Positions 47,353 to 59,385 of a DNA stretch of 64,000 nt are shown piece by piece. Source of the DNA: Ampullaceana balthica (Eukaryota > Mollusca > Gastropoda > Lymnaeidae); contig CALYLW010000984.1 in assembly GCA_944989445.1 (NCBI GenBank), positions 124,001 to 188,000 on the forward strand, given 5' to 3'. A model generated the notes under the pieces. That model saw nothing but the letters and a program-made list of their open reading frames with translations. It was not told the DNA's origin and ran no database searches. The stretch's first letter is position 1. Every line of letters begins with the position of its first letter. The position numbers were made by a program, and so were the translations under genes.

Positions 47353-47919
47353 TCTATATATATAATTCATACCAGAACAAGATCAAGAGCGAGTAGTGTC
47401 CAAATGAGCATTACAAATGACCCTCACTGGGGTCGACCAATCAAGCGAAGTGGGTTCTAAAAAAAGGGGGGGCGGGCATGTTTCGAGACCAACAATGCTT
47501 CTTGCGTTCACTAGCGTTGTTCCTTCACAGAATAACATGTTGTTAGTAGTGTAGTGGTTATCACGTCTGCCTTACATGCGGGAGATACTGGATCCAAGGC
47601 TCAGCGGACACATATTTTTTTTTAATTTTTAAATATGTTTGTTTGTGTCAGTTCTTTTCCCCCTGTTCTGCAAACATAGCTGACCCTCGCTAGGGTCGGC
47701 CAATCACAGTTTATGGTTGACAAGCTAGGTTGGTGCAGGTAGCTAACCGCAGTGCGCATGTCTCGAGACCATCAATACGTCAGGAATGCGCCCCCCCCCT
47801 TACGTTCATTACCGTTGTTCTGATTTCTTCGTGCTGTAGTTTGTGTCCATTCTTTCCCCCCTTTCCTTGCACTATCTATGAGCAAGTCTGCGGCGTATGC
47901 TACGCCACGAGTGGTATCA
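47353..47919 (+). mobile_element. Helitron-like element (family 2, copy 2) with tRNA-like insert
   Basis: Starts A|TCTATATATATAATTCATAC and ends near the hairpin GCGGCGTATGCTACGCC at 47890-47906. It holds two copies of the GGGTCG(A/G)CCAATCA region and a tRNA-Val-like segment. The final CTAG is not preserved. Confidence 0.5.
47539..47611 (+). pseudogene. tRNA-Val-like pseudogene
   Basis: TAGTGTAGTGGTTATCACGT and CTGCCTTACATGCGG match the D-arm and anticodon arm of tRNA-Val (anticodon TAC). The T-arm is degraded (GATACTGGATCCAAGG instead of GGTTCGATCC), so it is not expected to be a functional tRNA. Confidence 0.6.
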
Positions 47920-48263
47920 TTAATATTATTTTTGAAACTCCGGGTATTCAGTGAGAACAATCTCAACAGATATTTGTTAAGTTTACGTTAATTTTAGTCA
48001 AACTAGGGGACAACACCTTTTTTACAACTGTATTTTACAACAACAAAAATTTGCAAACTTAGCTTTACTTTTTATTTTGCTTGAAAATATTGTTAATAAC
48101 AAAAAACCTTGCCTAAAAGTAGTAATATTGCGTATTGAAATATGACGATTTCCGGTAAAAACATTTTTTTACAAAACAAATTCAGCTATAGGATTTGTTA
48201 TCAAGAAACTCACATGTACAAAGCCTTTAAATTATGAACAGCGAAGTTAATCCGAACACTTAC

Positions 48264-48338
48264 TTTCGCCATGTTAAGAAACAGCAACAACACAAGATAC
48301 CAGGAACCATAACCCTGACACGGTTCTAATGTTTTCAT
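48264..48338 (-). CDS. Candidate first exon with signal-anchor leader
   Basis: ATG at 48338 opens 25 codons (MKTLEPCQGYGSWYLVLLLF, then LNMAK) up to the donor AAA|GTAAGTG, phase 0. The leader has a strong hydrophobic run. No partner exon was identified. Its phase does not fit exon 2 of the giant gene, so it is either a separate gene or a chance match. Confidence 0.35.
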
Positions 48339-48774
48339 GTTGTGAACACAAGTCCCGCTTCCATTGGTCCGTCTCGTCATGTTAGCAGCATGTGTATCAA
48401 CTCCGAATCCTGTGCTGTGACGTCAAGTAAGTAGATCTCACACGAATGGATGTGATGATGACGTGTCCAGCAGTGTCAACAACGGGGAATATCGGCTAAT
48501 AGTAATCGCAATGGATCTCAAACGATGAGTTACGGTAGCGAAGATGCAGTAATTATTTCCATCGCGATAGGGAACCGCGGAATCACTTTTTATTCATTTT
48601 TTTCTTCTTCAAAATTGCCATTTGGATGATCACATAAGAAACAGCATTTTTTAGTTTATTAGCGCAATTTTAAAATATCAAAATCATCATCCCCCTTAGT
48701 GTCAAAAACAAAACAAAAAAATTAGCAAATAATTTAATTCGAACATTTCAGAAATTGTGCGTGACAGCAGATGT

Positions 48775-48953
48775 CAGTGGTGTAGATAGGGGAGGGGGGT
48801 CCAAATTCAAAAGTCCTCCGGGCCACCTCTTGAGGGGGCCCCCAATGAGTATACATTATCTCATTCATGATGTCGAATGTCAAAATGCAGGGCCCCCAAA
48901 GAGGCCAAGCCCCCCCCCCACCATGGGCTCCCAAATCCCTAGCTAAGCCACTG
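48775..48953. mobile_element. hAT-like MITE (CAGTGGYKTAGMTAGGG ends)
   Basis: Left end CAGTGGTGTAGATAGGG and right end CCCTAGCTAAGCCACTG are inverted. Flanking eight bases GCAGATGT and GCAGATCT agree at seven of eight positions, as for a hAT target duplication. The interior is purine- and C-rich (GGGGCCCCCAA). Confidence 0.65.
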
Positions 48954-49629
48954 GCAGATCTCATCAACCCTTTCTCAATCGCTTAGAAAAAGCAGATATT
49001 TTATTTTTAGTGAAGTATCCCCAGACCGCCCCCTTCTTTCTACTTGGTGTGTAAGGGGCGCGTGCGTCTTAGTGTAACAGCAACTGACCCATCGTGAAGG
49101 CCGTTTAGAATGTTTCAATTATCACAGGACAATCAAATGATGGTGCCATGACCCACTAGCACATCGCTGAGAGTTATGGAAGCACGTGACCAACTGTCAC
49201 CTTGGGAGGACGTGCAGCTATGTGAGGTGAACGTCACGGGGAGGGCTGGCGTATGGGGTGAGGGAGGGTGGTTGTCCTCCTGGGTGGAAATATTCGTTAA
49301 AATATTTTGGTAAACGTGGTGTCTTCAGACAGCTGGAGAGATTGTATATACATATATATTTAATGGAATGAGTCTGGGAAATACCGGCCCATTGAACGTA
49401 CTGCATAGAGTGATTCAACAATTGTAAGCTGTCAAGACATTCCTTCACACTTATACGATGTTATGTGAGGCTACAATTAGGCAGAATGTTGAAGTCCGGG
49501 GGACGAGGTGAGGGGTAGATAGAGAGAAGGAAGGAAGGAAGAAAGTGAGAGGGCGAAATCAGGACTCGATGGAGATAGATTTAGATAGTTAGTAAGAGAG
49601 AGAAAGAAATAATCAATTCGGGAATACAG

Positions 49630-49630
<1 letters not shown>
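48954..49630. other. Non-coding stretch
   Basis: No exon with convincing splice sites; a G-rich patch lies near 49235-49280. Confidence 0.4.
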
Positions 49631-49718
<88 letters not shown>

Positions 49719-49722
49719 GAGG
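49631..49722. repeat. (GA)n microsatellite
   Basis: A nearly pure GA tract of about 80 bp with one G insertion and a few interruptions. The antisense frame reads SLSLSL repeats and is not a gene. Confidence 0.95.
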
Positions 49723-51460
49723 GAGAGAGAGACGGATTAAGATTAAGAAATGAGAAAGATATCGCACTAGTAGAAGAAAAAAAATCTTTTAAATTTTAAA
49801 AAACACACTATTAAAGCTATCATGACTTACTTCCAGCAGTGTGATTGAGTTTTAACATTTCAGCATATTACTTTTTTTTTAATGTTTAACATTTGAACAC
49901 GCACATACCGGATTAAATTTCTTTAATTTTGTTTTAAAAAAGATACCATTTTATTTCAGCTTGTTTTTTTCGTATCTACAGATGAAAACTTGAGACTAAT
50001 GCAACTGTCAGCCATTGCTCGGAGATTTTGTTGTTTGGAGGGGGGGGGTTAAGGGGGAATTAGCCCTGTAATCGATGAAAGGTCAATGTCAGTTCAAATC
50101 AAAATAAACCCGCTGACCCGCATATCTTTGACGCTGTCCAGTGAGATGACATGAGTGGTCGATGTGGTTTACAGACATCAACGTCCGTCTGGACTAAATG
50201 AATGAACACCGAGTCCCTTTTTTCTCCATTTGACCACCGGACATCATGACAATGATGGGTTTTAAATAATTCCATTTTAGTTACATTTATGTCACTGAGT
50301 TCAAACGAACACGTGCAGTTTTACAATAACGTTACATTCATTTCAGTAGTTTAAATCCACTGATGTAAAAAAATATGAACCAAGAAAGTTTGGTAAATTT
50401 TAGTTTTAGAGCAGGACTTGGGGGGGGGGATTTTCTACGATTGAGTAAGACTCTCTGTCTACCCGCATTAGATATCTGCAGAGTATCCTGGTGGCACGCT
50501 TTATTGAACTGTTTCTCCCGTATTGTCAGTCATGGAAAAATTGGCAAGGAAAGAGAGTGAACGCGAATCAATGTCAGGGTAATGTTCATAAAACAACAAC
50601 CTGTCACTTTATTTATGACATTTTGACATAAATGAGAGTGAAATGAAAAGCATAGAGCCCTTTATTAAGGCGATGAGTTTTATTGTGTTATATATAGGTA
50701 TAGCCTTGTCAGTTCTTCATATTCCAACATTCACAAACTGCATCTCTCTGTTCGGTCAAACAGTGAATGATCCAAACAATGGAAAGCCGCTTGGGAACTG
50801 TACAAATATTGGCATGCCGCTTGGGACCTGTACAAGTAAACAAAATGAAGACATCAACATTTACTTCATTTCTACAAGTTCAACAATTTAGAGAGTTTAA
50901 TAATGCTATCGCGAACACTTTAACGCTTTTAGATATCATTCTCAGCGTCGTTTAAAAAAAAATTAATTTACCTTCAATTTGCCGTACATTTAGTCTTAAA
51001 ATTTCTTTTAATCAATTTATGCGTGCAGATTACGAAAATTGTTCATACAGATTTTAATCCAGTCTCATGATTTAATTCTTCGTGCATTTCTCTCCCCTGG
51101 ACATTAGATAAAGCTTTTAGTAAGTTGTTCTATTTTACCACGTTTTTATTAACTCGCTTTCGTTGGGCATTGTTTGTTTGTCCAAGATTTTTTCAAATCT
51201 GCCAACGTAAAATTGAACCACTTCTGATGGTCCTAGAGATCTGAAAATTTTACCACAGATAGATCTTGGATGACAATGCATTGTATCAAAATTTCAGATC
51301 GATTAAATGTACCGTTATTAAATTATTGAACTTTTAAGTTTATCTATAGTCTATATAAAAGCATCTGTACCGTCGGCTTTTGTTGACATCCGTGAGTTCG
51401 CCCCGTGACCACATCACAATGTTTTTAAAACGTTGGGCGGGCGCTTGTGAGGTGTTTGGT
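49723..51460. other. Non-coding or intronic stretch
   Basis: Short frames only. A plus-strand 82-codon frame at 50643 has a hydrophobic start and a GKPLGNCTNIGMPLGTCT internal repeat, but no upstream or codon evidence. A TTACCGTTATTAAATTATTG phrase (about 51310) belongs to the dispersed repeat described at 55230. Confidence 0.4.
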
Positions 51461-51525
51461 AAAATAAATAGAGGTAAAAAAAATATTTTTAAAAACCAGG
51501 TTGTTATAAGTGGACTAAAAAGAAT

Positions 51526-51883
51526 AAAATAAATAGAAGTAAAAAAAAGATTTTAAAAAACCACGTTTTTAGAAGCGGACTAAACAGAAGAAAATAATTT
51601 AAAACTTGTAAGTTCAAGTACTTCGATTTAATATGACTAAAAACGTGGGGTGGGTGTTTGGTATAAAAATTAAAGATTTCTAATTTAGAAGGCAAAAGAG
51701 AGATCTATAAGTGAGAGAATGAGTGAACCGCATATGTTAAACCTCATAAGCGCCCGCCTCACATTTTTAGTCATATTAAATCGAAGTACTTGAACTTACA
51801 AGTTTTAAATTATTTTCTTCTTTTTAGTCCGCTTCTAAAAACGTGGTTTTTTAAAATCTTTTTTTTTACTTCTATTTATTTAA
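51526..51883. mobile_element. Foldback element, ~120-bp arms
   Basis: The arm at 51526-51645 and its near-perfect reverse complement at 51764-51883 share CTTGTAAGTTCAAGTACTTC in inverse orientation. The spacer is about 120 bp. A diverged half-copy of the outer arm lies at 51467-51522. Confidence 0.75.
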
Positions 51884-52145
51884 TACTATGCTGCGATCTA
51901 CTTTAAAAATCTTGATCTTTCTTCAACTTATGTTTGCTTCTTCCAAAACGACATGAGCGCATGCAGTTTTTTTTATTACTTTTGTTTATTGTTGTTTTTT
52001 TTTGGTGTTTTTTCCATAATTCATATATAAAGGAATATTGTAAAAAACGAAACTTTGACAGGTAAGACTTTGTGAAAAGGGAATATTGAAACTAGGCGCG
52101 ATAAAGAGTTTTTTCAATATTTTTTTCCAGCGTACCTCAGGTTAC

Positions 52146-52214
52146 CTTGGTCACAGCGCTACTGCCAACCGCCACCAGTGAAGTAGGTAACGTAGGAAGT
52201 TTGATGGGTGAAAC
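52146..52214 (-). CDS. Candidate internal exon
   Basis: The acceptor TCTTGTATTTTTACTGCAG and donor CCAAG|GTAACC enclose 69 bp. Only the phase-0 frame is open: VSPIKLPTLPTSLVAVGSSAVTK. The splice sites are strong but there is no recognisable domain. An overlapping plus-strand exon (52131-52186) is a weaker alternative. Confidence 0.35.
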
Positions 52215-52837
52215 CTGCAGTAAAAATACAAGAAACATTGCCAATATATAATGTCCGCTACACAAAAGAAAATGGTAACCGCCAAGAAATGAGCATTTTA
52301 AAACGTCTCTTTTAGAGCATCAAACCGATTTATGGCTGCCTTACATAGTTGTCTGAATTACGTTACTTATATAATGTGTATTTTTTTTTAACAACCGATT
52401 AAATCGCACCTATTATATTCGTTCCTTTTCAAGAGGTCAGAAATGCAAACGATTCATTAATAGTTGAATATTCACGTGACTTGACACATCGATTCTAAAC
52501 TTAGGCTAGGTCGTTGCTGGAGAAGTCGAGGTCATAAGAATTGTAGAATTTTGTCCTAAACAAAACTGCCTAGGACATCCTTTTATTTAAAAACATGTTC
52601 CATCATACAAACCAGAAGCAATAATCGTTGTACGTATATATGTATTCTTAATTTACTTGATGCAATCCTTCGTTCATGTCTTCCTTGAGATATGAACTGA
52701 AAATATGAAAACTTCGATACCTATATTCGCTGAAGTTTACATCGCTGCAGGAAGACAATATTATTCAACTGTTTATCACTAAGAGATGGGGTGGGTGAAG
52801 CTTGGAGTCTTTACTTGTGGCAATGACACCATAGGGG

Positions 52838-53170
52838 TGGATTCAAACAACGTGGTACAGACATGCAACAAAGTGGTAGCGGAGTGGATTCAAACAACGT
52901 GACACGGACATACAACAAAGATGGTAATGGTTTGGATTCAAACAACGTGGCATAGACATACGACAAAGATGGCAGTGGGGTGTATTCAAACAACGTGGAA
53001 CAGACATGCAACAAAGATGGTAATGGGTTGGATTCAAATAACGTGGCACAGACATACAACAAAGATGGTAGTGGGGTGGATTCAAACAACGTGACACGGA
53101 CATACAACAAAGATTGTAGTGGGGTGGATTCAAACATGGTGACACAAATATACAACAAAGATGGTAGTTG
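52838..53170. repeat. 48-bp minisatellite
   Basis: About seven units containing GGATTCAAACAACGTGGCAC and ACATACAACAAAGATGGTAG. The length is a multiple of three, so both strands show frames (GVDSNNVTRTYNKD on plus). It is not judged coding because variants include frame-independent changes and no flanking exon signals fit. Confidence 0.88.
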
Positions 53171-53225
53171 TTATTTCACTTCATTTAACGCCTAGACCAT
53201 GACTCCCAGTGAAAACATGGTTTAC

Positions 53226-53393
53226 CTTTTGATTACAATGGAAAGCAACGAGCACAATGGTATGTGACGTAGATAGAGTTCGTCTCCACATCTGCGCAGA
53301 ACACCCGCGCATTCCTTGAGATCCGTGCTACATCCGGTGATTTTTTCTCGTGTCGAAGGGCGGATATATATGGAGATATAAAATTCCATTTTT
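53226..53393 (-). CDS. Candidate internal exon, Cys-containing
   Basis: The acceptor GATTTCTATTCCAG and donor AAAAG|GTAAAC enclose 168 bp, open in one phase (1 nt + 55 codons + 2 nt) with four Cys in TGCSTDLKECAGVLRRCGDE and IPLCS. A second frame is also open almost to the donor, ending in TAA, so the reading is uncertain. Confidence 0.25.
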
Positions 53394-53405
53394 CTGGAAT
53401 AGAAA

Positions 53406-53869
53406 TCTATATATATAATTCTCTTCGTGGTCGGACCCTGCGAGGTAACAAGAAGCTGCATGTGCAACAGATACTAATTTTAGAAAGCAGCGCACCAAAC
53501 TACTGCACCAATGCATCAAAAGGTGTGCAAATTAAATATGCGCTGTAAAAAAATTATTATATGACTTCATAGTTTTCGCTGATATTTTAATTTTGTAAAA
53601 AGGGAACAATGTAAAAAGAGGATTTGATGATGGTTAATTATAACATCAAAAAACAAAGGGGGCGCCATAGGCGCCCTACAACCCTTATTATAAAATACTT
53701 TGTGTGCATTTCAGAAAGTTTAATATTTCGTATTGATCAAACAAGGACAAGTTAGTTGGGCTTTTAAAAAAGATCGGCGCCGTAGGCGCCCTAAAAAAGT
53801 GCATTAAAGGGGTAAAAAAAACTCTCCATGAGCAAGTCTGCGGCGTATGCTACGCCGCGGGGTGTCTAG
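53406..53869 (+). mobile_element. Helitron-like element (family 2, copy 3, best preserved)
   Basis: Starts A|TCTATATATATAATTC and ends with the perfect hairpin GCGGCGTATGCTACGCCGC, then GGGTGT, CTAG and T. The 464-bp element has two internal GGCGCC(A/G)TAGGCGCC palindromes (about 53660 and 53778) and no coding capacity. Confidence 0.65.
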
Positions 53870-54480
53870 TTTTAATAAAATGTTTTGTACACGTATAGAT
53901 GTATATGAATAAATAAAATACATTGACCAAACAGCATCTGAGGTCAGAGGTCATTAATATCTTTTTGTTAAAATCATCTGAAACTATCAAATTATAAAAA
54001 TCAATTTTTCCACAGTTAATGGTATTAAAATATTATAACCCCTTGTCTCAACGTAAAGTCTTATTGATTTGTTGTTGATCTGTTATTGATCTTTAAATGT
54101 GTAAGACATAAAGCCTATATCATACATTTATTTTCATCGCTAGGTGAGTCTTTTCGAGACTTGACTATTGGGTTCAACAGTTATTATAATTTTTTTCGTT
54201 TAAAACTATTGCGTTGATGCATTAAAAGTGCATGCAAAGCTACAATAAAAATAGAATAGAGTCTTTTTAATAATGCACAATTTTTCTTAACGATGTAAGC
54301 CATGAAATACGTCATCAATTTTTGCATTAACAGAAGCTTTGTCCTCACATGTCTATTTATAATTATTATGAACTTTTGTCTTAAGGTAACCTCAAGGGCA
54401 ACTGCTGAAATATCTTCTAAAGCAAATTGGCACTTTATGCTAACAAGAGGCTTTCAGAAAATGATCTGTACAGCATGAGA
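53870..54480. other. AT-rich non-coding stretch
   Basis: No supported feature. Confidence 0.4.
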
Positions 54481-54482
54481 AT

Positions 54483-54828
54483 AAAATGAACAAAAAAACT
54501 TTTTTTAAAAGAATGAGGCCCAGCTGCAGTGAGGAATGTAGAATCTCACATGAAAAAGCAGAAAATAATTTTTTAGTCACAAACTAAGCAGTCACACAGG
54601 GGGACTCAGAACTCCAAGTTTTATTGATATTTATTGTGATCGATTGTGGGATTTAATGTGAGATATAAAATTTGATCAACTAACACAAAAGTTCTGAGTC
54701 CCCCGTGTGACTACTTAGTTTGTGACTAAAAAATTATTTTCTGCTTTTTCATGCGAGATTCTACATTCCTCTCTGCAGCTGGGCCTCATTCTTTTAAAAA
54801 AGTTTTTTTGTTCATTTTATTTTCTACT
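54483..54828. mobile_element. Foldback element, ~130-bp arms
   Basis: The left arm begins AAAATGAACAAAAAAACTTT and continues through GAATGAGGCCCAGCTGCAG to GGGGGACTCAGAACT. The right arm is its reverse complement, ending AAGTTTTTTTGTTCATTTT. The spacer is about 75 bp. Arms differ at only a few bases. Confidence 0.8.
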
Positions 54829-55139
54829 TTTACGCGTTAACAAAAAATTTGTAAAACTTAATTTCATTTACGAAGTCCTGTTAAATGTCCTGTTAGCCAA
54901 GTTCATCTAGAGACGAAATTTGTGAGCAAAATTTGACATTTTCTATAAATATAAACTTACACATTCTTAACTCCTTTCCATATGTGCGCTGATCCACTTA
55001 GCAGAAAAAATATTTTTTTCACAACACATGGATTGTCTATATAAGAAATTCTATGATTTCGCTTGTTCTATCTGGAATGATTTTCTATACAATCTACACA
55101 TATCATATACACAACACGACCATGCATCACGCGAAGTGT

Positions 55140-57130
55140 GTCCTTTTTTTAAATCCCTTATATTAACTTCGCGGCAGTCTCATCATCTCATCATCTCATG
55201 GGCTGGGCGGGCGGAAAAAGAAAAGTAAAAAATGACCCACTTCCCGTAATTCGATCGAGCTAAAATTTGGCACACTGACCCGTCTGACCTAACAATGCAT
55301 CGTATCAAAATTTCAGATCGATCGAACGTACCGTAATTAAATTAATGCATTTTTAGTTTATCCTTATATGAGGTATGTAATTCAAATTCACGGTTTGTTA
55401 TTGTTTTTTTGCCACGTGAAAGTTTGAGCTGACGCATTGAGGCGACCCAACGAAGCGACGGGGTGCTTTTGTTTACATTTTACGTGTCACGCTGGACTCG
55501 GTCAAGCGAATCGGTGACCAGACTTTTCCCCTCTCCCCCTCCCACCCACCCCCCCCTAGGGTTATGAAGCAAACTTGAGTTAAGACAGATTCAGTCTGTA
55601 AATGTTTGAAAATAATCAATACTGTTAGTTATGTCTCATATATAAGGGATTTATAGTCAAAAACTTTGTTTTTACGGGTTTGTTTTATTAAATCCTTTAT
55701 ATTAACTCGTGGTGTCTGCGGCCGACCGACCGACCGACCGACCTTGTCGCCAAAACTTTTGATCGATTTTTAACCCACTTGCTCGCAAGATAGCGAGCTG
55801 AAATTTTGCAGGCAGTTTCATACCGATGATTAAAACAATGTATCAAAATTTCAGATCGATCGCATGTACCGTAATTAAATTATTGATTTTTTAGATTATT
55901 TTATTTATTCCTATGTATCATGCTATTTTTTGAGATAGAGCGTCGCGGTGCGTATTATATTGAACAACCTTTCTGTCGCGCAATAAGGTGCGTATTTTAT
56001 TGACAGCTCTTTTTATAAACATATTCCTGATCGGTGCGCATTTTATTAAACATGTTTTACGACACAATTGCAATTTTGTATTTCTGGATGGTCTGGCGCT
56101 GCGTATTATAATGAACATTCTTTTAATTACTTCTCGTACATAAAGGATTTATAGTCAAAAACTTGGTTTTTAAATCCCTTATATTAACTTCGCGGCCGTC
56201 TCTCTCTCTCTCTCTGTCTTGGGCTCGGCGGGCGGGCGGGCGGAAAAACAGAAGTCAAAAATGACCCACTTCCCATGATCCGATCGAACTGAAATTTGGC
56301 ACACGGACCCGTCTGACCTAACAATGCATCGTATCAAAATTTCAGATCGATCGAACGTACCGTAATTAAATTAATGCATTTTTAGTTTATCCTTATATGA
56401 GGTATGTAATTCAAAATTCACTGTTTGTTATTGTTTTTTTTCTGCCAGTTTCACGTGAGTTTGAGTTGACGCCGACCGTCGTGTTGACGCCGACCGTCGT
56501 GCCGACACCCCCTCACATCCCACCCCCATTTATTAAAGACAAGGGACATCACTCGGTGTCAGTCTGTAAATGTTTGAAAATAATCAATACTGTTAGTTAT
56601 GTCTCATATATAAGGGATTTATAGTCAAAAACTTTGTTTTTACGGGTTTGTTTTATTTACGGGTTTTTCTTATTACTTTTGTTTTTCCGCCCGACCGACC
56701 GCCTGCGAACCCAAGAGACGACGGTGAAGTTAATATAAGGGATTGAATTAGACAACCCCGTAAAAACAAAGGAAGTTAATATAAGGGATTAAATTAAACA
56801 AAACCCGTAAAAACAAAGTTTTTGACTATATGAGACATAACTAAAAAGTATGTATCATGCTTAAACGCGACAAACATTTACAGACTTGGATTGCCTTAAA
56901 TACCCTTTGTTGTAAAACGGAAAAAGTTTTGGTCACGGATGGTTGAACTTAACTCAGCGTGACGCGTAAAATGTCAACAAAAGCTTGCCGCTACATATAG
57001 AGATAAACTAAAAATGCATTAATGTAATTACTGTACATTGATCGATCTGAAAATTTAATAGCTTTATCCTCCCCACAATCCAAACCTACTGTGAAAATTT
57101 CAGCTCTCTAGCAAGTCAGAAAACGTGTTT
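55140..57130. repeat. Cluster of dispersed repeat copies, partly inverted
   Basis: Two copies (about 55240-55420 and 56275-56440) share AACAATGCATCGTATCAAAA, TTTCAGATCGATCGAACGTA and CCTTATATGAGGTATGTAAT. Partial copies lie at 51240-51330, 55790-55890 and, inverted, 57005-57120. A second phrase, AGTCAAAAACTTTGTTTTTA, occurs at 55650 and 56620 and inverted at 56800-56825. Its AAATCCCTTATATTAACTTC flank occurs at 55155 and 56170. Simple GGCGGGCGGGCGG and CCGACCGACC tracts adjoin. Confidence 0.6.
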
Positions 57131-57302
57131 ACGAGCGTTTTGAAAATTTGACGACAGAACCGGATGCGTTGAATCCGGAATCCTTCACGAGTTAATAGGA
57201 TAGGGGGCCTCAAAAATAGTTGTCAACGACTTGACAGGAAATGCTCCCTACATCTCCCACAATCTTCTCTTAACCACTTCCAAGGGAATCTGAATTCATT
57301 TA

Positions 57303-57690
57303 TGAAACATTCCCATGTAGCTGTCATGAAATGTTCCCAAGAACCTGTCATGAAATGTTCCCAAGAACCTGTCATGAAATGTTCCCAAGAACATGTCATG
57401 AAATGTTCCCAAGAACCTGTCATAAAATGTTCCCAAGAACCTGTCATGATATGTTCCCAAGAACCTGTCATGAAATGTTCCCAAGAACCTGTCATGATAT
57501 GTTCCCAAGAACCTGTCATGATATGTTCCCAAGAACCCGTCACAAAATGTTCCCAAGACCTTCATGACATGTTCCCAAGAACATGTCATGATATGTTCCC
57601 AAGAACCTGTCTTGACATGTTCCAAGAACCTGTATTGAAATATTTCCATTTACCGGTCACAGCGTGTTCTCAAGTTCCAACCACGTAATA
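57303..57690. repeat. 24-bp minisatellite
   Basis: About fifteen units of CCTGTCATGAAATGTTCCCA plus AGAA. A degenerate continuation with a roughly 22-bp unit (AATGTTCCCAAGTACCTGTG) runs to 58030. Frames on both strands are products of the periodicity. Confidence 0.92.
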
Positions 57691-58030
57691 TTTTTTTACA
57701 ACATGTAATAAAATGTTCCAAAATAACTGCCACCGAATGTTCCCAAGTATATCATATCGCAGAGTGTCCATTAGTACCTGTGACAATGTTCCCAATCACC
57801 TGTGACAATGTTCCCAAGTACCTGTGACAATGTTCCCAAGTACCTGTGACAATGTTCCCAAGTATATCATATCGCTATCGCAGAGTGTCCACAAGTAACT
57901 TCCACGAAATTTTCTCAATTGTCTGTCACAAAAAATTTCCAAGAACATGTCGCAATGTTTACCAGTACCTGTCACAATGTTTCCAAGTACCTGAAACAAT
58001 ATTTCCAAGTATCCGTCACAAAATGGGATG

Positions 58031-58600
58031 GACGTGAAGCCGACTGAAAATATTCTGTGACATAAATGGAAGGTACCGACAGGGGTTTATATTGAAGATG
58101 TCCGACGCTGTTGACCGGTCCACTTGGGAAAAACATGGGAAAGGGAGCGTGTAAAGTAATTCGAAGGGCGGGGCGGGGCTGGGGAGGAGATACTACCGAT
58201 GACGAGGAAATCGTCATCTTGCTCCGGACATGCCAGAGAATCGCCGTGTGTCATTGATCAATTATTCGCAGTAAATGAAAAGCTGGCCAGCGAGTGGTCA
58301 AAGAAGACCGCGTGAACAATTAAACCGCACAAATGGTTGGTCGGCTCGGCCCGGAAATCGTGATGAAAGAATCAAAGGCGGAGAGCAGAAGAAAAAATTG
58401 TTGGGTGATTGACCATTCATTGTCTGGAATAACTTGTTGCCTCGGAGTCAGTGTCTCCTTTGGTCCAAGTGGTCAAGTTGATCGGCTCTCGTTGTCATGG
58501 CGTGTCCCTAGCGGCCCTCGTTGAATTCATTTAAATAACAGCTCTTCAAACAAGTCCATTACAACTGCATCCCTACTGGCAAATCTCGCAATCTCCTTCG
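58031..58600. other. Non-coding stretch
   Basis: Less AT-rich than its surroundings, but no frame with fitting splice sites was identified. Confidence 0.35.
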
Positions 58601-58805
58601 TTCTCTCTCTCTCTCTTTCTCTCTCTCTATCTATCTATCCATCCATCCATCCATCCATCCATCCATCCATCCATCCATCCATCCATCCATCCATCCATCC
58701 ATCCATCCATCCATCCTTCCATCCATCCATCCATCCATCCATCCATCCATCCATCAATCCATCCATCCATCCATCCATCCATCCATCCGTCCCTCCGTCT
58801 CTCTT

Positions 58806-58839
<34 letters not shown>

Positions 58840-58960
58840 GATCGATCTATCCATCTATATATCTATATATCTATCTACCTATGTAATTTTATGTGTATAG
58901 GTATATCGGTCGGTCTGTCTGTCTGTCTGTCTGTCTATCTGTCTATCTATCTTTTTCTAG
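58600..58960. repeat. Compound microsatellite (TC)n-(ATCC)n-(GTCT)n-(ATCT)n
   Basis: A long CATC tract (58636-58790) is followed by GTCT (58803-58840), ATCT and a second GTCT block (58908-58945). Confidence 0.95.
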
Positions 58961-59269
58961 CTCTCCGTATCTCTCCATCACACATTCTTCTGTCGCTCTC
59001 GTACACAGCCTTTTCTCTCTATCTCATTTTAACTTGGGCTGTTTTAACTATTTCGTGATTCAAATTTGGAGTGACTCACAGAAGGACATTTATAATGTAT
59101 TTTAAATTTTTAACTTTGTATGGCTATGGATAACATGCCAATTTTTTTAAAAATTACAACTTTCTCGAAAATTCGAACTTTCTGTGGAAATTCATTTTGA
59201 TTCTAAAATTGTTTTTATACTTTTTCCCGTTCCTCTCTCACTTGTCTTTCCTGCTTGCAAGTTTGTGTG

Positions 59270-59385
<116 letters not shown>

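Noticed and set aside
50643..50891. Plus-strand 82-codon frame with hydrophobic start
   Set aside because: No splice or promoter support and low-complexity repeats; a chance frame in AT-rich DNA is likely.
52131..52186. Plus-strand exon with acceptor TTTTTTTCCAG and donor GTAACG
   Set aside because: Overlaps a minus-strand exon candidate with better sites on both sides; both cannot be preferred.
52811..53195. Coding repeats in the 48-bp minisatellite
   Set aside because: Open on both strands by periodicity; no exon boundaries fit.
57223..57690. Frames of about 100 codons on both strands over the 24-bp repeat
   Set aside because: Minisatellite with unit divisible by three; codes only SWEHFMTG or CSQEPVMK repeats.
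58627..58854. Minus-strand GWMDGWMD frame
   Set aside because: Translation of the (ATCC)n microsatellite.
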